Assembly: GCF_003814745.1 (NCBI RefSeq)
Contig: NZ_RKRD01000001.1
Location: 744,001 to 808,000 of the forward strand
Direction: 5' to 3'
DNA: 64,000 nt
From: Hydrogenoanaerobacterium saccharovorans
GTDB taxonomy: Bacteria; Bacillota; Clostridia; Oscillospirales; Ruminococcaceae
Shown here: piece after piece, positions 9,029 through 17,648 of the stretch
Numbering within the stretch: the stretch's first letter is position 1
Layout: every line of letters begins with the position of its first letter
The notes under the pieces: generated by a model
The model's database searches: none
What the model saw: only the letters and a program-made list of their open reading frames with translations
What the model was told of the DNA's origin: nothing
Position numbers and translations under genes: made by a program

Positions 9029-9591
9029 TATTGCAAAACACGTGCGCGTTTTATTATTTTTTTATAAATATCTAAAAAATAGGGTTCACTTATCACTTTT
9101 TCAAGCTGTTCCACATCAAACCATTGTACTCCGCTGTTTTCATCTGGTTTTATCTTCAGCGGTTCATCTTCATCAGCAATCAAAATGTAGGCGCCGTTTA
9201 AATGTTGGTGCGAGCAAACGTATTTGCCGCGTTTTATATGCCCGTACACAGGCAAAATATCAATTGTTAGCAGCTGATTGGTAAGCGGCTTTACGTGGCA
9301 AAGCCCTGTTTCTTCTCTTGCCTCTTTTAGTGCAATTTCCAGCAGGTCGGTATCGCCGTCGGCGTGCCCGCCTGTCCATGCCCACGAGTTATAAATGTTG
9401 TGGTGAATGAGCAATACACGGTTCAGGGTGGGGTTTAGAATCAACCCAGATGAAGTGATATGCGCAAATTCATTTTCTCGTGTTAAGATATTGTGGGGAA
9501 ACAGCCTAATATAATCAAGAATCACACGTTTATCATTGGTTTCTTGTTGGTTGTACGGGGTGAATGCTTCAATCTGCTTAATGTAAGTCAT
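9028..9591 (-). CDS. Nudix hydrolase
   Basis: 187-residue Nudix-fold protein. The Nudix box GGHADGDTDLLEIALKEA-REETGL spans about residues 73-97. The catalytic core KEAREE is close to REUxEE, but the glutamate usually found eight residues before it is threonine, so the box is slightly degenerate and metal use may differ. Family members cleave nucleoside diphosphates linked to another group; the N-terminal extension (residues 1-45) resembles IPP isomerase/NUDIX proteins annotated only by fold. Transcribed after the DUF4364 gene with a 22-base gap. Confidence 0.85.
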   Translation of the reverse strand: MTYIKQIEAFTPYNQQETNDKRVILDYIRLFPHNILTRENEFAHITSSGLILNPTLNRVLLIHHNIYNSWAWTGGHADGDTDLLEIALKEAREETGLCHVKPLTNQLLTIDILPVYGHIKRGKYVCSHQHLNGAYILIADEDEPLKIKPDENSGVQWFDVEQLEKVISEPYFLDIYKKIIKRARVLQ

Positions 9592-9613
9592 ATGTTAATC
9601 CTTCGTTTCTTGC

Positions 9614-10225
9614 TCAATCGTCATACATTGCATTGTCGGTGGGGATTAACTCACCAACGGTTTTTAAATCACCTGTTAGCAGCGCAAGCATGCCTTTGTA
9701 TATAAGCAGTGGGTCGCGGATAAACTGGCGTTTTACCGCATCTGCCTCGTTTTCGGTAGGCATAAACAACGACAAATTCATCAGGTCCGAGCCAATATCA
9801 GAGATAATCAGGTTCACCATATAGCCGTCCTTAACCTTGTCCACAGTGACAATATTCTCTGCCGCACTTTTTTGGCGTGCCAACAGGTTCTGCGCCGAAT
9901 GCAGCGCTTTTTCACGTACGGTCAAAGGTAGAGTATCACTAAATTCTTGGGCTGTACGCACACCGAGTTCCGTGAGTTCATAGCACTCTTCGTCCTTTTC
10001 GTTGGTAGCACAAATAATGATGTGCCCTGACTCCAATAATTCGCTCATAGCATCGGCAAGCTCAAAGTAATTCACTAACCCCTTTTTTAAAAGAGCTTCG
10101 TTAATTTGTGAGAGCGTAAGCTTTTGCGAAATGTTGTGAAGCAGATAACATACCAGTATTTTAATTTCATGCGCAAGAGTAAGTCCGCCGGGCTCAATCC
10201 CTGCAGAAAAAGCTTTTAGTTCCAT
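9614..10225 (-). CDS. DUF4364 family protein, probable winged-helix
   Basis: 203-residue protein that I place in DUF4364, found mainly in Clostridia. Residues 15-75 (LAHEIKILVCYLLHNISQKLTLSQINEALLKKG...) look like a PadR/winged-helix DNA-binding fold, followed by a strand-rich C-terminal half (TVDKVKDGYMVNLIISDIGSDLMNLSLFMP). The role is unknown; a transcription regulator is an inference from the N-terminal fold. Start ATG preceded by AGGTGATGG. Likely co-transcribed with the downstream Nudix gene. Confidence 0.75.
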   Translation of the reverse strand: MELKAFSAGIEPGGLTLAHEIKILVCYLLHNISQKLTLSQINEALLKKGLVNYFELADAMSELLESGHIIICATNEKDEECYELTELGVRTAQEFSDTLPLTVREKALHSAQNLLARQKSAAENIVTVDKVKDGYMVNLIISDIGSDLMNLSLFMPTENEADAVKRQFIRDPLLIYKGMLALLTGDLKTVGELIPTDNAMYDD

Positions 10226-10347
10226 TTTCCATCACCTAAACACTACATATTTACGATAGTTCTCATAATAATTCATTCTCTATGATACAATATTTTTCGA
10301 TAAAAAGATAGTGAAAAAAGAAACATCCTAAAAAATTGTAATAATAT

Positions 10348-10395
10348 TACGAAAGAAGAAGGAACAGATGTACATCTGTTCCTTCTTCTTTCGTA
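10348..10395. repeat. Perfect 48-nt palindrome
   Basis: 24-base arms with no loop, centred at 10371/10372, beginning TACGAAAGAAGAAGG and mirrored exactly. It lies five bases past the stop codon of the beta-propeller gene (minus strand). It may act as a terminator, but no U-tract directly follows on the minus strand (a TTTTTT run occurs about 20 bases on), so mRNA 3'-end protection or a cruciform are alternatives. Confidence 0.85.
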
Positions 10396-10400
10396 GTTCC

Positions 10401-12794
10401 TTACTGCAAAGCACATTCTGCAATTTTATCTAAAGTTGTCAGCGAGTGTGCCGTAACTTTGCTGCGTGAGAAAGTATATACCGTATCACCAATGTAAACC
10501 CCGCGCTGAACATCCAATCCTTGGTTGTAAATTGTGCCCACATCCTTAATACCTTCACTATGGCTAACAGAACCAAGATATTCTATTTTTTCAGAGGTAA
10601 CCTCAAACAAATAGAAACCGTCGAATGTAAATTTAGTATCTGGCTTCTCTTGTTTAAACAGGTGTACGGGTACCCCTATTATGTTCTTGTCGCCGTAATA
10701 CATAAAGGCTTTGTGACTGTATATCGCCTCAGAGCTGCTGCCGGCGCCGCCCATCCGATAAACTTGTGTCTCTTTCAAATTCATCGGGTTGCTTATATCG
10801 AACAAAGAAAGCTTTAAGCCTGTTGTCGTTGTATTACCACCTGAATTGGTTACAGTATCGTAACCAAAGCCCAAGAGCGTATCGCTGCCGATGGGATGCA
10901 GATATTCCGAAAATCCGAGGATTTTAAGCTGACCGAGTACTTTTGGCGCATTCGGATTGGATAAGTCGATGGCAAACAACGGGTCTACCTGTTTAAATGT
11001 GACGATATAAGCGATGTCACCGATGTAGCGGACAGAATAGATGTTTTCATCGAGTGCCAATCCTTCCAGTGTGCCGATACGCTGCAAAGATTCATCCAGT
11101 ACATACACATTGTTGCTCGTTGTTCTTTGGAGCGGGTTGCTTTTGTTTGAATCAGCGTTAACTTCGGGGCTTTCTTCCACGTGAACCCATGGTTTGGGGG
11201 TTTCTTTTTTAAATTCTTCGCCGCGCCCTTGCTCTACCGCTTTATTATAAGCGGCAAACCATGCGTTTCTTTCGGCTTGTATCTGCTCGCGTTTTATCCG
11301 CCTTTTTTCCAGCTCTGCTTGGGCTGCAGCGGGGTTTACATAATATTCTCGTGTGGTAGCAATGCGCAGGTCGCCCGCGCTACTTTCATCCAACGCAAAC
11401 TGCCCGTCAATTGCACCAGGAACATTGCCTTGAGCAAGCAACTGAATATTACCGTTTTCTATGCTGAATTTCAGCAAGGAGGTTGTTTCTTCACGCGTGG
11501 TATCATCGGTGATGCTGCCCGCAATATAAAGGTTGTTAGGGGACATATATACAGTACTGCCTCCGCCCAAAACCGCTTTGGTAGAACTTGAATTGGGATT
11601 GGTAAGGCTGATAGATGAAACCATCATGTAAGAACGATCTGTAACCTGTGAAGGAATACAAATATCCGACGCGGGAAGTTTTTGAATATTTGAAGAAACC
11701 GCTGTATCACGTACAGAAGGTATCAGCATCTCGTCGGTTACTTCTTTAAGGTGTGCATTTGCAGGTACATAGCTTTCTGTAACAAGATAAACCGTGTCGT
11801 TTACCAGCCTGGAGTTGATATAATTGCCCTGTTGCTCGAATTTGCGTTCATTTACAGGTTTTTCAGCGTCAGAAACATCGTAAACAGAAAGAGTGGTTGC
11901 TTCGATACTATGAGTACCCTTCTGTTCCACACCCGTATCGTATACTCGATATATTGGAACGGTGTAAAAGCTGTCATACGCGTACATTACTGCAAGCTTG
12001 TTGCCTGCAAGGAACATGTCAGTAGCATAAGTGTTTTGCGGAAAGTGTATGGTGGAACGTGTTTCAAGGCTTTTAGCATCTATAATTTTTATTACCGGTT
12101 GTGTTTGGTCATCATCATTTTGCGGTACAGGGGTATAAAGGTAATACAGGTTTTTACCGTCGGTTTTCACAATGTCGGCTTCATCAACGTTTTGTGTTTG
12201 TGCATTCGTTGTGTAAATATCGCCTGCATCATTGCCACCTGTTAACAAATCTTCACCGCCGCCTGTATCGGGGTGTTTTTCAGATTCGCCATCATCCACC
12301 TTTTCATCAGGCTGTTTTTTCTGCATAATTTGAGGCTTATCTTGGATAGATTTGAGTTCTTCACGTATTTGGGCGTAATCTTTTGCAAAATAGCCGCTCA
12401 TTCCTTCAATTTGGCTGTTTTCCTCATCCAAACTGCTCGGAGGTGCTGCAAAAGCCTTTGCAGTACCTGCCTCGGGTGCGCCTTCTATCGGGGCAGCATC
12501 CATAGCCATCTCCGTATTCTGCGAACTGGCAACAAAACCGTCACTTTGCTTGTTAACATACAGATTGCCGTATAGCACACTGCCCAAAACCAAAACAAAT
12601 GCCGCCGCAATGCCTGCAGCTTTTTGCCATTTTACCGTTTTTACTACTTTTAATTGCGGGGGCGGGTTTTTCATCCGCTCAAGTAATTGTGAAGCCTTGA
12701 CTGATTCGGGTACGGAAATGCCTCTGTCAAGCTCCTCCAACTTTTGTGATAAGTATTCCAAATTGTTGTCTTGTTTTTTATTTAAATCAGCCAT
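10401..12794 (-). CDS. Membrane-anchored secreted beta-propeller domain protein
   Basis: 797-residue protein with a short cytoplasmic N-terminus (about residues 1-55), one membrane helix (about 58-78, AAGIAAAFVLVLGSVLY) and a large extracytoplasmic part. From about residue 190 it matches the secreted beta-propeller family (PF09826): TTNAQTQNVDEADIVKTDGKNLYYLY, then repeated strand blocks such as IKIIDAKSLE, VYDVSDAEKP and IDLSNPNAPKVLGQL. It is read directly after an ECF sigma factor gene (4-base gap). That order, and the anti-sigma-like inside-TM-outside layout, suggest it anchors or inhibits the sigma factor; this is inference. The N-terminus has no recognisable zinc-finger (ZAS) motif. Confidence 0.82.
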   Translation of the reverse strand: MADLNKKQDNNLEYLSQKLEELDRGISVPESVKASQLLERMKNPPPQLKVVKTVKWQKAAGIAAAFVLVLGSVLYGNLYVNKQSDGFVASSQNTEMAMDAAPIEGAPEAGTAKAFAAPPSSLDEENSQIEGMSGYFAKDYAQIREELKSIQDKPQIMQKKQPDEKVDDGESEKHPDTGGGEDLLTGGNDAGDIYTTNAQTQNVDEADIVKTDGKNLYYLYTPVPQNDDDQTQPVIKIIDAKSLETRSTIHFPQNTYATDMFLAGNKLAVMYAYDSFYTVPIYRVYDTGVEQKGTHSIEATTLSVYDVSDAEKPVNERKFEQQGNYINSRLVNDTVYLVTESYVPANAHLKEVTDEMLIPSVRDTAVSSNIQKLPASDICIPSQVTDRSYMMVSSISLTNPNSSSTKAVLGGGSTVYMSPNNLYIAGSITDDTTREETTSLLKFSIENGNIQLLAQGNVPGAIDGQFALDESSAGDLRIATTREYYVNPAAAQAELEKRRIKREQIQAERNAWFAAYNKAVEQGRGEEFKKETPKPWVHVEESPEVNADSNKSNPLQRTTSNNVYVLDESLQRIGTLEGLALDENIYSVRYIGDIAYIVTFKQVDPLFAIDLSNPNAPKVLGQLKILGFSEYLHPIGSDTLLGFGYDTVTNSGGNTTTTGLKLSLFDISNPMNLKETQVYRMGGAGSSSEAIYSHKAFMYYGDKNIIGVPVHLFKQEKPDTKFTFDGFYLFEVTSEKIEYLGSVSHSEGIKDVGTIYNQGLDVQRGVYIGDTVYTFSRSKVTAHSLTTLDKIAECALQ

Positions 12795-12798
12795 AGTT

Positions 12799-13329
12799 TC
12801 ACCCCATTTCTATCATTTTGCGCATCTTAATTAAGGCCCTGTGCAGCTTAGAGCTTACAGTGCCGTGCGGGCAGCCTAACATCTCAGAGATTTCTTTGGT
12901 TGTATAACCCTGAATGGCGGAAAGAACAACAATCATTCTTTCCTGATTGGATAACTTGTTTAAAGCACCCAATAAAATCACCTTATCCGATGTCTCTCGC
13001 TCGATGTCAGTATCTGCAGTAAAGTCGCTGATAAAATCCTCAATATTGAGCGTGTTTTTGCGTTTGATGATGTCGGCAACTTTTCTTTTCATTCGAACGG
13101 ACAGAATACGGAATATCCACGCCTTAAACGCCGAGTCATCCCGCAGGTTGGCAATGCCTTTATATGCTTCTATAAAAGTATCGGCAACAGCATCTTCTGC
13201 GTCGTGTGTATTGCCGAGCGTATAAAGTGCATATTTGTAAAGTTCATCCTGCACCTGTTCGTATAAAAGAGAGAAGCTTTCTGCGTTTCCCGCTTTTGCC
13301 GAAGCAATCACCTGTAAATCAATGTTCAA
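12799..13329 (-). CDS. ECF-type RNA polymerase sigma factor
   Basis: 176-residue sigma-70 family factor with only regions 2 and 4, as in extracytoplasmic-function sigmas. Region 2 reads LYKYALYTLGNTHDAEDAVADTFIEAYKGI and FKAWIFRIL; region 4 reads LSNQERMIVVLSAIQGYTTKEISEMLGCPHGTVSSKLHRALIKMR. The start is TTG at 13329 (the nearby ATG at 13334 is out of frame and stops at once). Paired with the membrane beta-propeller gene, so it probably answers a cell-surface signal. An octamer TAACCCGT lies upstream on this strand at 13354-13347 and inverted at 13476-13483; AAC-containing -35 elements are typical of ECF promoters, but no -10 could be fitted. Confidence 0.88.
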   Translation of the reverse strand: MNIDLQVIASAKAGNAESFSLLYEQVQDELYKYALYTLGNTHDAEDAVADTFIEAYKGIANLRDDSAFKAWIFRILSVRMKRKVADIIKRKNTLNIEDFISDFTADTDIERETSDKVILLGALNKLSNQERMIVVLSAIQGYTTKEISEMLGCPHGTVSSKLHRALIKMRKMIEMG

Positions 13330-13630
13330 TCATTACACCACACTTTACGGGTTACACATAAATAGTGCAACGTATTTGCAAAATCTTTGCATCAAAATAA
13401 AAAATATGTTTTCCAAAATATAGCTGCGTCAATTAGAACATCTAACGCAACCCACTAATTAACTATTATAAAAGATAACCCGTAAGAAAGAAAGTACAAA
13501 CATTACCAAATTAGGCGGATACCTATGAAGTAAGACGTATGACCAGTCTCGCTTTTGCATAAATTAAAGGTGCTGAAAATGTTGCGGTTGCCCGTTGTAT
13601 ACGAATTTATTTTGAAAACGTAAAAACCAA

Positions 13631-13658
13631 TTGAAATCGCTGACAGGTATGGTACAAT
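13631..13658 (+). promoter_or_regulatory. Promoter of the pur operon
   Basis: TTGAAA (13631-13636), 16 bases, then TACAAT (13653-13658) with an upstream TG giving an extended -10 (TGGTACAAT). Transcription would start near 13665, giving a leader of about 230 bases before purE. Confidence 0.7.
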
Positions 13659-13894
13659 GAAAGAGATTTCTGATAAGGGAGGCTGCAAAAATCATGCTTT
13701 GGCTGCAAAAAGCGTACCCCGATTGCTGCAATGGGCATTGTGTACCTAACTGCGTAAAAATGCGTTTTTGCAAGTTTTCGGTATCGTCACAGGTGAATAG
13801 CCGCATCGGGATAGGTGCAGGGATTTTTGTAAATAATCGGCTGTAAGCGAGTTGCGCTTGCAGCTTTTTTTATAGTTGAAAAGGAGAGTGCACT
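13659..13894 (+). promoter_or_regulatory. purE leader with intrinsic attenuator
   Basis: About 230-base untranslated leader between the promoter and purE. It ends in a terminator hairpin (13840-13871). An 11-mer GGCTGCAAAAA occurs twice (13681 and 13701); its GCTGCAA core is complementary to TTGCAGC in the 3' arm of the terminator, so an antiterminator is possible. I could not match it to the guanine, PRPP (ykkC-2b) or ZTP aptamer consensus by eye. The stretch 13330-13630 before the promoter holds no gene that I can see. Confidence 0.5.
13840..13871 (+). terminator. Attenuator-type intrinsic terminator before purE
   Basis: GCTGTAAGC / GCTTGCAGC (9 bp, one G-T), loop GAGTTGC, then seven Ts, only 23 bases before the purE ATG. 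Its place between promoter and first gene points to regulated read-through. Confidence 0.8.
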
Positions 13895-14401
13895 ATGGCT
13901 GAACAAAAAAAAGCAGCGGTCATTATGGGCAGCGACAGCGACCTGCCCGTTGTAAAAGGCGCAATAACAACCCTGAAAGGTTTTGGTATTGCGGTAGAGG
14001 CGCATGTTATGAGTGCCCACCGTACCCCCAAACAAGCATGTGAGTTTGCAGCATCCGCCCGTAAAAATGGCTTTGGTGTTCTGCTCGCGGCGGCAGGCAA
14101 GGCGGCACATCTCGCGGGTGTTTTGGCAGCCCACACAACACTACCGGTGATTGGTATTCCCATCAAGAGCTCAACGCTGGATGGGCTGGATGCCCTTCTT
14201 TCAACGGTGCAGATGCCCAAGGGTATTCCGGTAGCAACCGTTGCCATTGACGGTGCAGAAAATGCTGCAATCTTGGCAGCACAGATATTGGGTGTATATG
14301 ATGAAGGCATTGCCCAGCAGTTGCAAGATATGAAAAATAAAATGGCGCAAGAGGTTATTGAAAAAGATAAAAAATTAAACGAACTGATAGAAACAAAATA
14401 A
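13895..14401 (+). CDS. purE: N5-carboxyaminoimidazole ribonucleotide mutase (PurE)
   Basis: 168-residue PurE, which forms CAIR in de novo purine synthesis. Motifs: MGSDSDLP near residue 11, SAHRTP with the catalytic histidine near 43, and AAAGKAAHLAGVLAAHTTLPVIG. No purK is in the window; whether this PurE acts as a class I mutase (needing PurK) or a class II AIR carboxylase cannot be settled here. First gene of the pur operon, GGAGAG ribosome site. The C-terminus carries a charged helical tail of about 30 residues. Confidence 0.95.
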   Translation: MAEQKKAAVIMGSDSDLPVVKGAITTLKGFGIAVEAHVMSAHRTPKQACEFAASARKNGFGVLLAAAGKAAHLAGVLAAHTTLPVIGIPIKSSTLDGLDALLSTVQMPKGIPVATVAIDGAENAAILAAQILGVYDEGIAQQLQDMKNKMAQEVIEKDKKLNELIETK

Positions 14402-14414
14402 GGAGGATAATACG

Positions 14415-15125
14415 ATGGAAAAACGAGATATGGTTTATGAAGGCAAAGCAAAAAAGGTTTACAGCACGCAAGACCCCGAGCTTTTTATTGTAGATTACAA
14501 GGACGATGCAACCGCGTTTAACGGGCTGAAAAAGGGTACCATACTGGGGAAAGGTGCTATCAACAACCGCGTAACCAATCATCTGATGAAACTGCTCGAG
14601 AAAAACGGCATCCCCACCCATCTGGTAAAAGAACTTTCTGACCGAGAAACTCTGGTAAAAAAAGTAACCATTGTTCCGTTGGAAGTGATTGTGCGCAACA
14701 TTGCGGCAGGCTCGCTCAGCAAGCGCTTGGGGCTGCCAGAAGGCACCAAGATGGCAAAAACAGTACTGGAATATTGCTACAAAGACGACGCACTCGGCGA
14801 CCCTATGGTGAATGAATATCACATTATGGCAATGCAGTACTGCACTAAGCAGGAACTTGACCTCATAGCGGATTATTCGCTCAAAATCAACGAGATTCTT
14901 ACCGACTACCTCAAAGACTTAAACATTGAGCTGATTGACTTTAAATTAGAATTTGGTAAAACCACCGACGGTACCATTGTTTTGGCGGATGAAATTTCGC
15001 CTGACACCTGCCGCTTTTGGGACAGTATTACGCATGAAAAACTGGATAAAGACCGCTTTCGGCGCGACCTTGGCGGCGTAGAAGACGCTTACCACGAGAT
15101 TATGAAACGTCTGATGGGGGAGTAG
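14415..15125 (+). CDS. purC: Phosphoribosylaminoimidazole-succinocarboxamide synthase
   Basis: 236-residue SAICAR synthetase, joining CAIR and aspartate with ATP. It shows YEGKAKKVY at the N-terminus, KKGTILGKGAINNRVTNHLM, VRNIAAGSLSKR, and the ATP/metal-site block LADEISPDTCRFWD near the C-terminus. Length is normal for the compact bacterial type. AAGGAGGATAATACG precedes the ATG; it follows purE by 13 bases. Confidence 0.97.
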   Translation: MEKRDMVYEGKAKKVYSTQDPELFIVDYKDDATAFNGLKKGTILGKGAINNRVTNHLMKLLEKNGIPTHLVKELSDRETLVKKVTIVPLEVIVRNIAAGSLSKRLGLPEGTKMAKTVLEYCYKDDALGDPMVNEYHIMAMQYCTKQELDLIADYSLKINEILTDYLKDLNIELIDFKLEFGKTTDGTIVLADEISPDTCRFWDSITHEKLDKDRFRRDLGGVEDAYHEIMKRLMGE

Positions 15126-15183
15126 CAGGTAATTACTTGTTACAAGCGCAACCACAAGCCACAGAAATGAGAGGATGAATTCT

Positions 15184-16608
15184 ATGTTCGATAACATCCA
15201 TGAGGAGTGCGGTGTGTTTGGTATTTACGAGCCGCAGACTGCCGATGTTGCCGCTTCGGCTTACTATGCGCTGTACGCTTTGCAGCACCGCGGGCAAGAA
15301 AGCTGCGGCATTGCGGTGAACGATGACGGAATTATTACCGCGCACAAAGATGTGGGATTGGTGCCGGATGTGTTTAACCGCGATGTGTTGGACAAGCTGG
15401 GCAAAGGGCAGATGGCGGTAGGGCATGTTCGTTACTCTACCACAGGCAGTTCCAGCCGAACCAATGCGCAGCCTTTGGTGGTAAGGCATATCAAGGGCAC
15501 GATGGCGCTTGCACACAACGGCAGCCTTGTGAATGCGCAGCAGCTGCGTGATAAACTGGAACTGAGCGGTGCAATCTTCCATACTACCAACGATTCTGAA
15601 GTGATTGCTTATATGGTTACGCGCAATCGCATTTCGGCGGGCAGCATTGAAGAAGCGGTTGAACAGACGATGGATGACATCAAGGGTGCGTATTCATTGG
15701 TGATTATGTCCCCCAAAAAGCTGATTGCCGCGCGTGACCCGCAGGGCTTTCGTCCGCTTGTTATCGGTGAACTGAACGGTAGTTTTATCTTCGCCAGCGA
15801 AAGCTGCGCGCTCGATTCTCTCGGTGCCCATTACGTACGCGATGTGGAGGCAGGCGAAATCGTCGTGGCAGATAAGAGCGGTCTTCGCAGCATTCGTACC
15901 CATTGCGGGCAAAAAAGCAGTATGTGCGTATTTGAGTTTGTTTACTTCGCCCGCCCCGATTCGGTGATTGAAGGCGCGAGTGTACATCTTGCAAGGCAGA
16001 GAGCGGGTGCTTACCTCGCACTCGAACACCCTGTTCAGGCAGATATTGTGGTTGGCGTGCCCGATTCGGGGCTGGATGCCGCCATGGGCTACGCGAGACA
16101 GTCGGGTATCCCGTACGGTATCGGCTTTATTAAAAACCGTTATGTAGGCAGAACTTTTATTCAACCCACACAGGCACAGCGGGAGCGTGCGGTGCGCATT
16201 AAACTAAATGTACTTGCCGCAAATGTAAAGGGTAAGCGCGTAGTGCTTATTGATGATTCGATTGTGCGCGGCACTACCAGCGGCAAAATTGTTGCCCTGC
16301 TGCGCGATGCAGGTGCATGCGAGGTGCATATGCGCATTTCGAGCCCTCCGTTTATGAACCCCTGTTATTTCGGCACCGATATCGACAGCCGTGATAAGCT
16401 GATTGCCTGCCGTATGTCCCAAGAGGAGATTGCAAAAGAAATTGGGGTAGACAGCATTGGTTACCTCAGTGTAGACAATGTCAAAAAGATTGCAGAAGGG
16501 GCAAAATGCGGTTTTTGCGTAGGCTGCTTTAACGGTGAATACCCCATTGAGGTGCCTGCTGAAATGCCAAAGAGTTGCTTTGAAAATAAGATATCGGAGG
16601 GAAAATAA
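15184..16608 (+). CDS. purF: Amidophosphoribosyltransferase
   Basis: First committed enzyme of purine synthesis, transferring glutamine amide nitrogen to PRPP. With the ATG at 15184 the protein has an 8-residue propeptide and the catalytic C9 (EE-CGVFGIY), as in the Bacillus-type enzyme that is processed to expose the N-terminal cysteine. GAGAGG lies nine bases upstream; an ATG at 15175 is too close to that site. The PRPP loop is VVLIDDSIVRGTTSG. C-terminal cysteines, including CGFCVGC, match the [4Fe-4S] ligands of the oxygen-sensitive enzymes. About 474 residues. Confidence 0.96.
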   Translation: MFDNIHEECGVFGIYEPQTADVAASAYYALYALQHRGQESCGIAVNDDGIITAHKDVGLVPDVFNRDVLDKLGKGQMAVGHVRYSTTGSSSRTNAQPLVVRHIKGTMALAHNGSLVNAQQLRDKLELSGAIFHTTNDSEVIAYMVTRNRISAGSIEEAVEQTMDDIKGAYSLVIMSPKKLIAARDPQGFRPLVIGELNGSFIFASESCALDSLGAHYVRDVEAGEIVVADKSGLRSIRTHCGQKSSMCVFEFVYFARPDSVIEGASVHLARQRAGAYLALEHPVQADIVVGVPDSGLDAAMGYARQSGIPYGIGFIKNRYVGRTFIQPTQAQRERAVRIKLNVLAANVKGKRVVLIDDSIVRGTTSGKIVALLRDAGACEVHMRISSPPFMNPCYFGTDIDSRDKLIACRMSQEEIAKEIGVDSIGYLSVDNVKKIAEGAKCGFCVGCFNGEYPIEVPAEMPKSCFENKISEGK

Positions 16609-16610
16609 CA

Positions 16611-17648
16611 ATGGAAAAAAGCTATAGCAATTCCTATAAAGCGGCGGGGGTTGACGTCACCGCGGGTTACAAAGCGGTGGAATTGATGAAAAAGCATATC
16701 TTGCGTACCAATATCCCCGGTGTACTTACAGGTATCGGCGGTTTTGGCGGGCTGTTCGAGCTCGACCTTACCGGTATGGCAAAGCCTGTGCTCGTTTCGG
16801 GCACCGACGGGGTAGGAACCAAGCTGAAACTTGCTTTTTTACTGGATAAGCACGACACCGTAGGGATTGACTGTGTTGCCATGTGTGTCAACGACATCAT
16901 TTGCTGCGGTGCAAAGCCATTGCAGTTTTTAGATTATATCGCGTGCGGTAAAAACGTACCCGAAAAAATTGCAGAGATTGTTTCGGGCGTGGCAGAGGGC
17001 TGTGTACAGGCAGGCTGTGCATTGGTCGGAGGTGAAACCGCAGAGATGCCCGGTTTTTACCCCGTGGATGAATATGACCTTGCAGGTTTCAGCGTGGGCG
17101 TAGTGGATAAGGATAAAATTTTTGACAACACCGCTATGGAGGCAGGCGATGCTATCATTGCACTTGCATCCAGCGGGGTGCACTCCAACGGTTTTAGCCT
17201 TGTGCGCAAGGTGTTTGATGTAGAACATAAAGATTTGAATGCTTACAGTGCCGAGTTGGGTAAGCCGCTGGGTGAAACTCTGCTTACCCCCACTAAAATT
17301 TATGTAAAGCCTGTATTAGAGCTTGCAAAGCATGTACAGGTAAAATCGGTATGCCACATTACGGGCGGCGGCTTTTACGAAAATATTCCCCGCGCCCTGC
17401 CCGATGGCAAACAGGCTGTAATCGAACGTGCAGCGGTGCGCATTTTGCCTATTTTTGATTTGCTTGCAAGTGTGGGCGGTATTGATGAACGTGATATGTT
17501 CAACACCTTTAACATGGGGGTTGGAATGTGCATTGTGGTGCCAAAAACACAGGCGGATAAAGCGGTAGAGATGCTAACGGCATCGGGTGAAACCGCTTAT
17601 ATCATAGGCGAAATGAAAAATGGTGAAAAAGGTGTAGCCATATGCTGA
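16611..17648 (+). CDS. purM: Phosphoribosylformylglycinamidine cyclo-ligase
   Basis: 345-residue AIR synthetase, closing the imidazole ring with ATP. It contains GIGGFGGLFEL, SGTDGVGTKLKLA, the DCVAMCVNDIICCGAKPLQFLDY block, and GGGFYENIPRALP in the C-terminal domain. AIRS fold N- and C-terminal halves are both complete. GGAGGGAAAATAACA precedes the ATG, two bases after purF, and its stop overlaps purN by 7 bases, so the two are translationally coupled. Confidence 0.97.
   Translation: MEKSYSNSYKAAGVDVTAGYKAVELMKKHILRTNIPGVLTGIGGFGGLFELDLTGMAKPVLVSGTDGVGTKLKLAFLLDKHDTVGIDCVAMCVNDIICCGAKPLQFLDYIACGKNVPEKIAEIVSGVAEGCVQAGCALVGGETAEMPGFYPVDEYDLAGFSVGVVDKDKIFDNTAMEAGDAIIALASSGVHSNGFSLVRKVFDVEHKDLNAYSAELGKPLGETLLTPTKIYVKPVLELAKHVQVKSVCHITGGGFYENIPRALPDGKQAVIERAAVRILPIFDLLASVGGIDERDMFNTFNMGVGMCIVVPKTQADKAVEMLTASGETAYIIGEMKNGEKGVAIC

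Noticed and set aside
13347..13483. ECF-type autoregulated promoter from the TAACCCGT pair
   Set aside because: The octamer is too close to the sigma start codon on one side and no -10 could be fitted on either.
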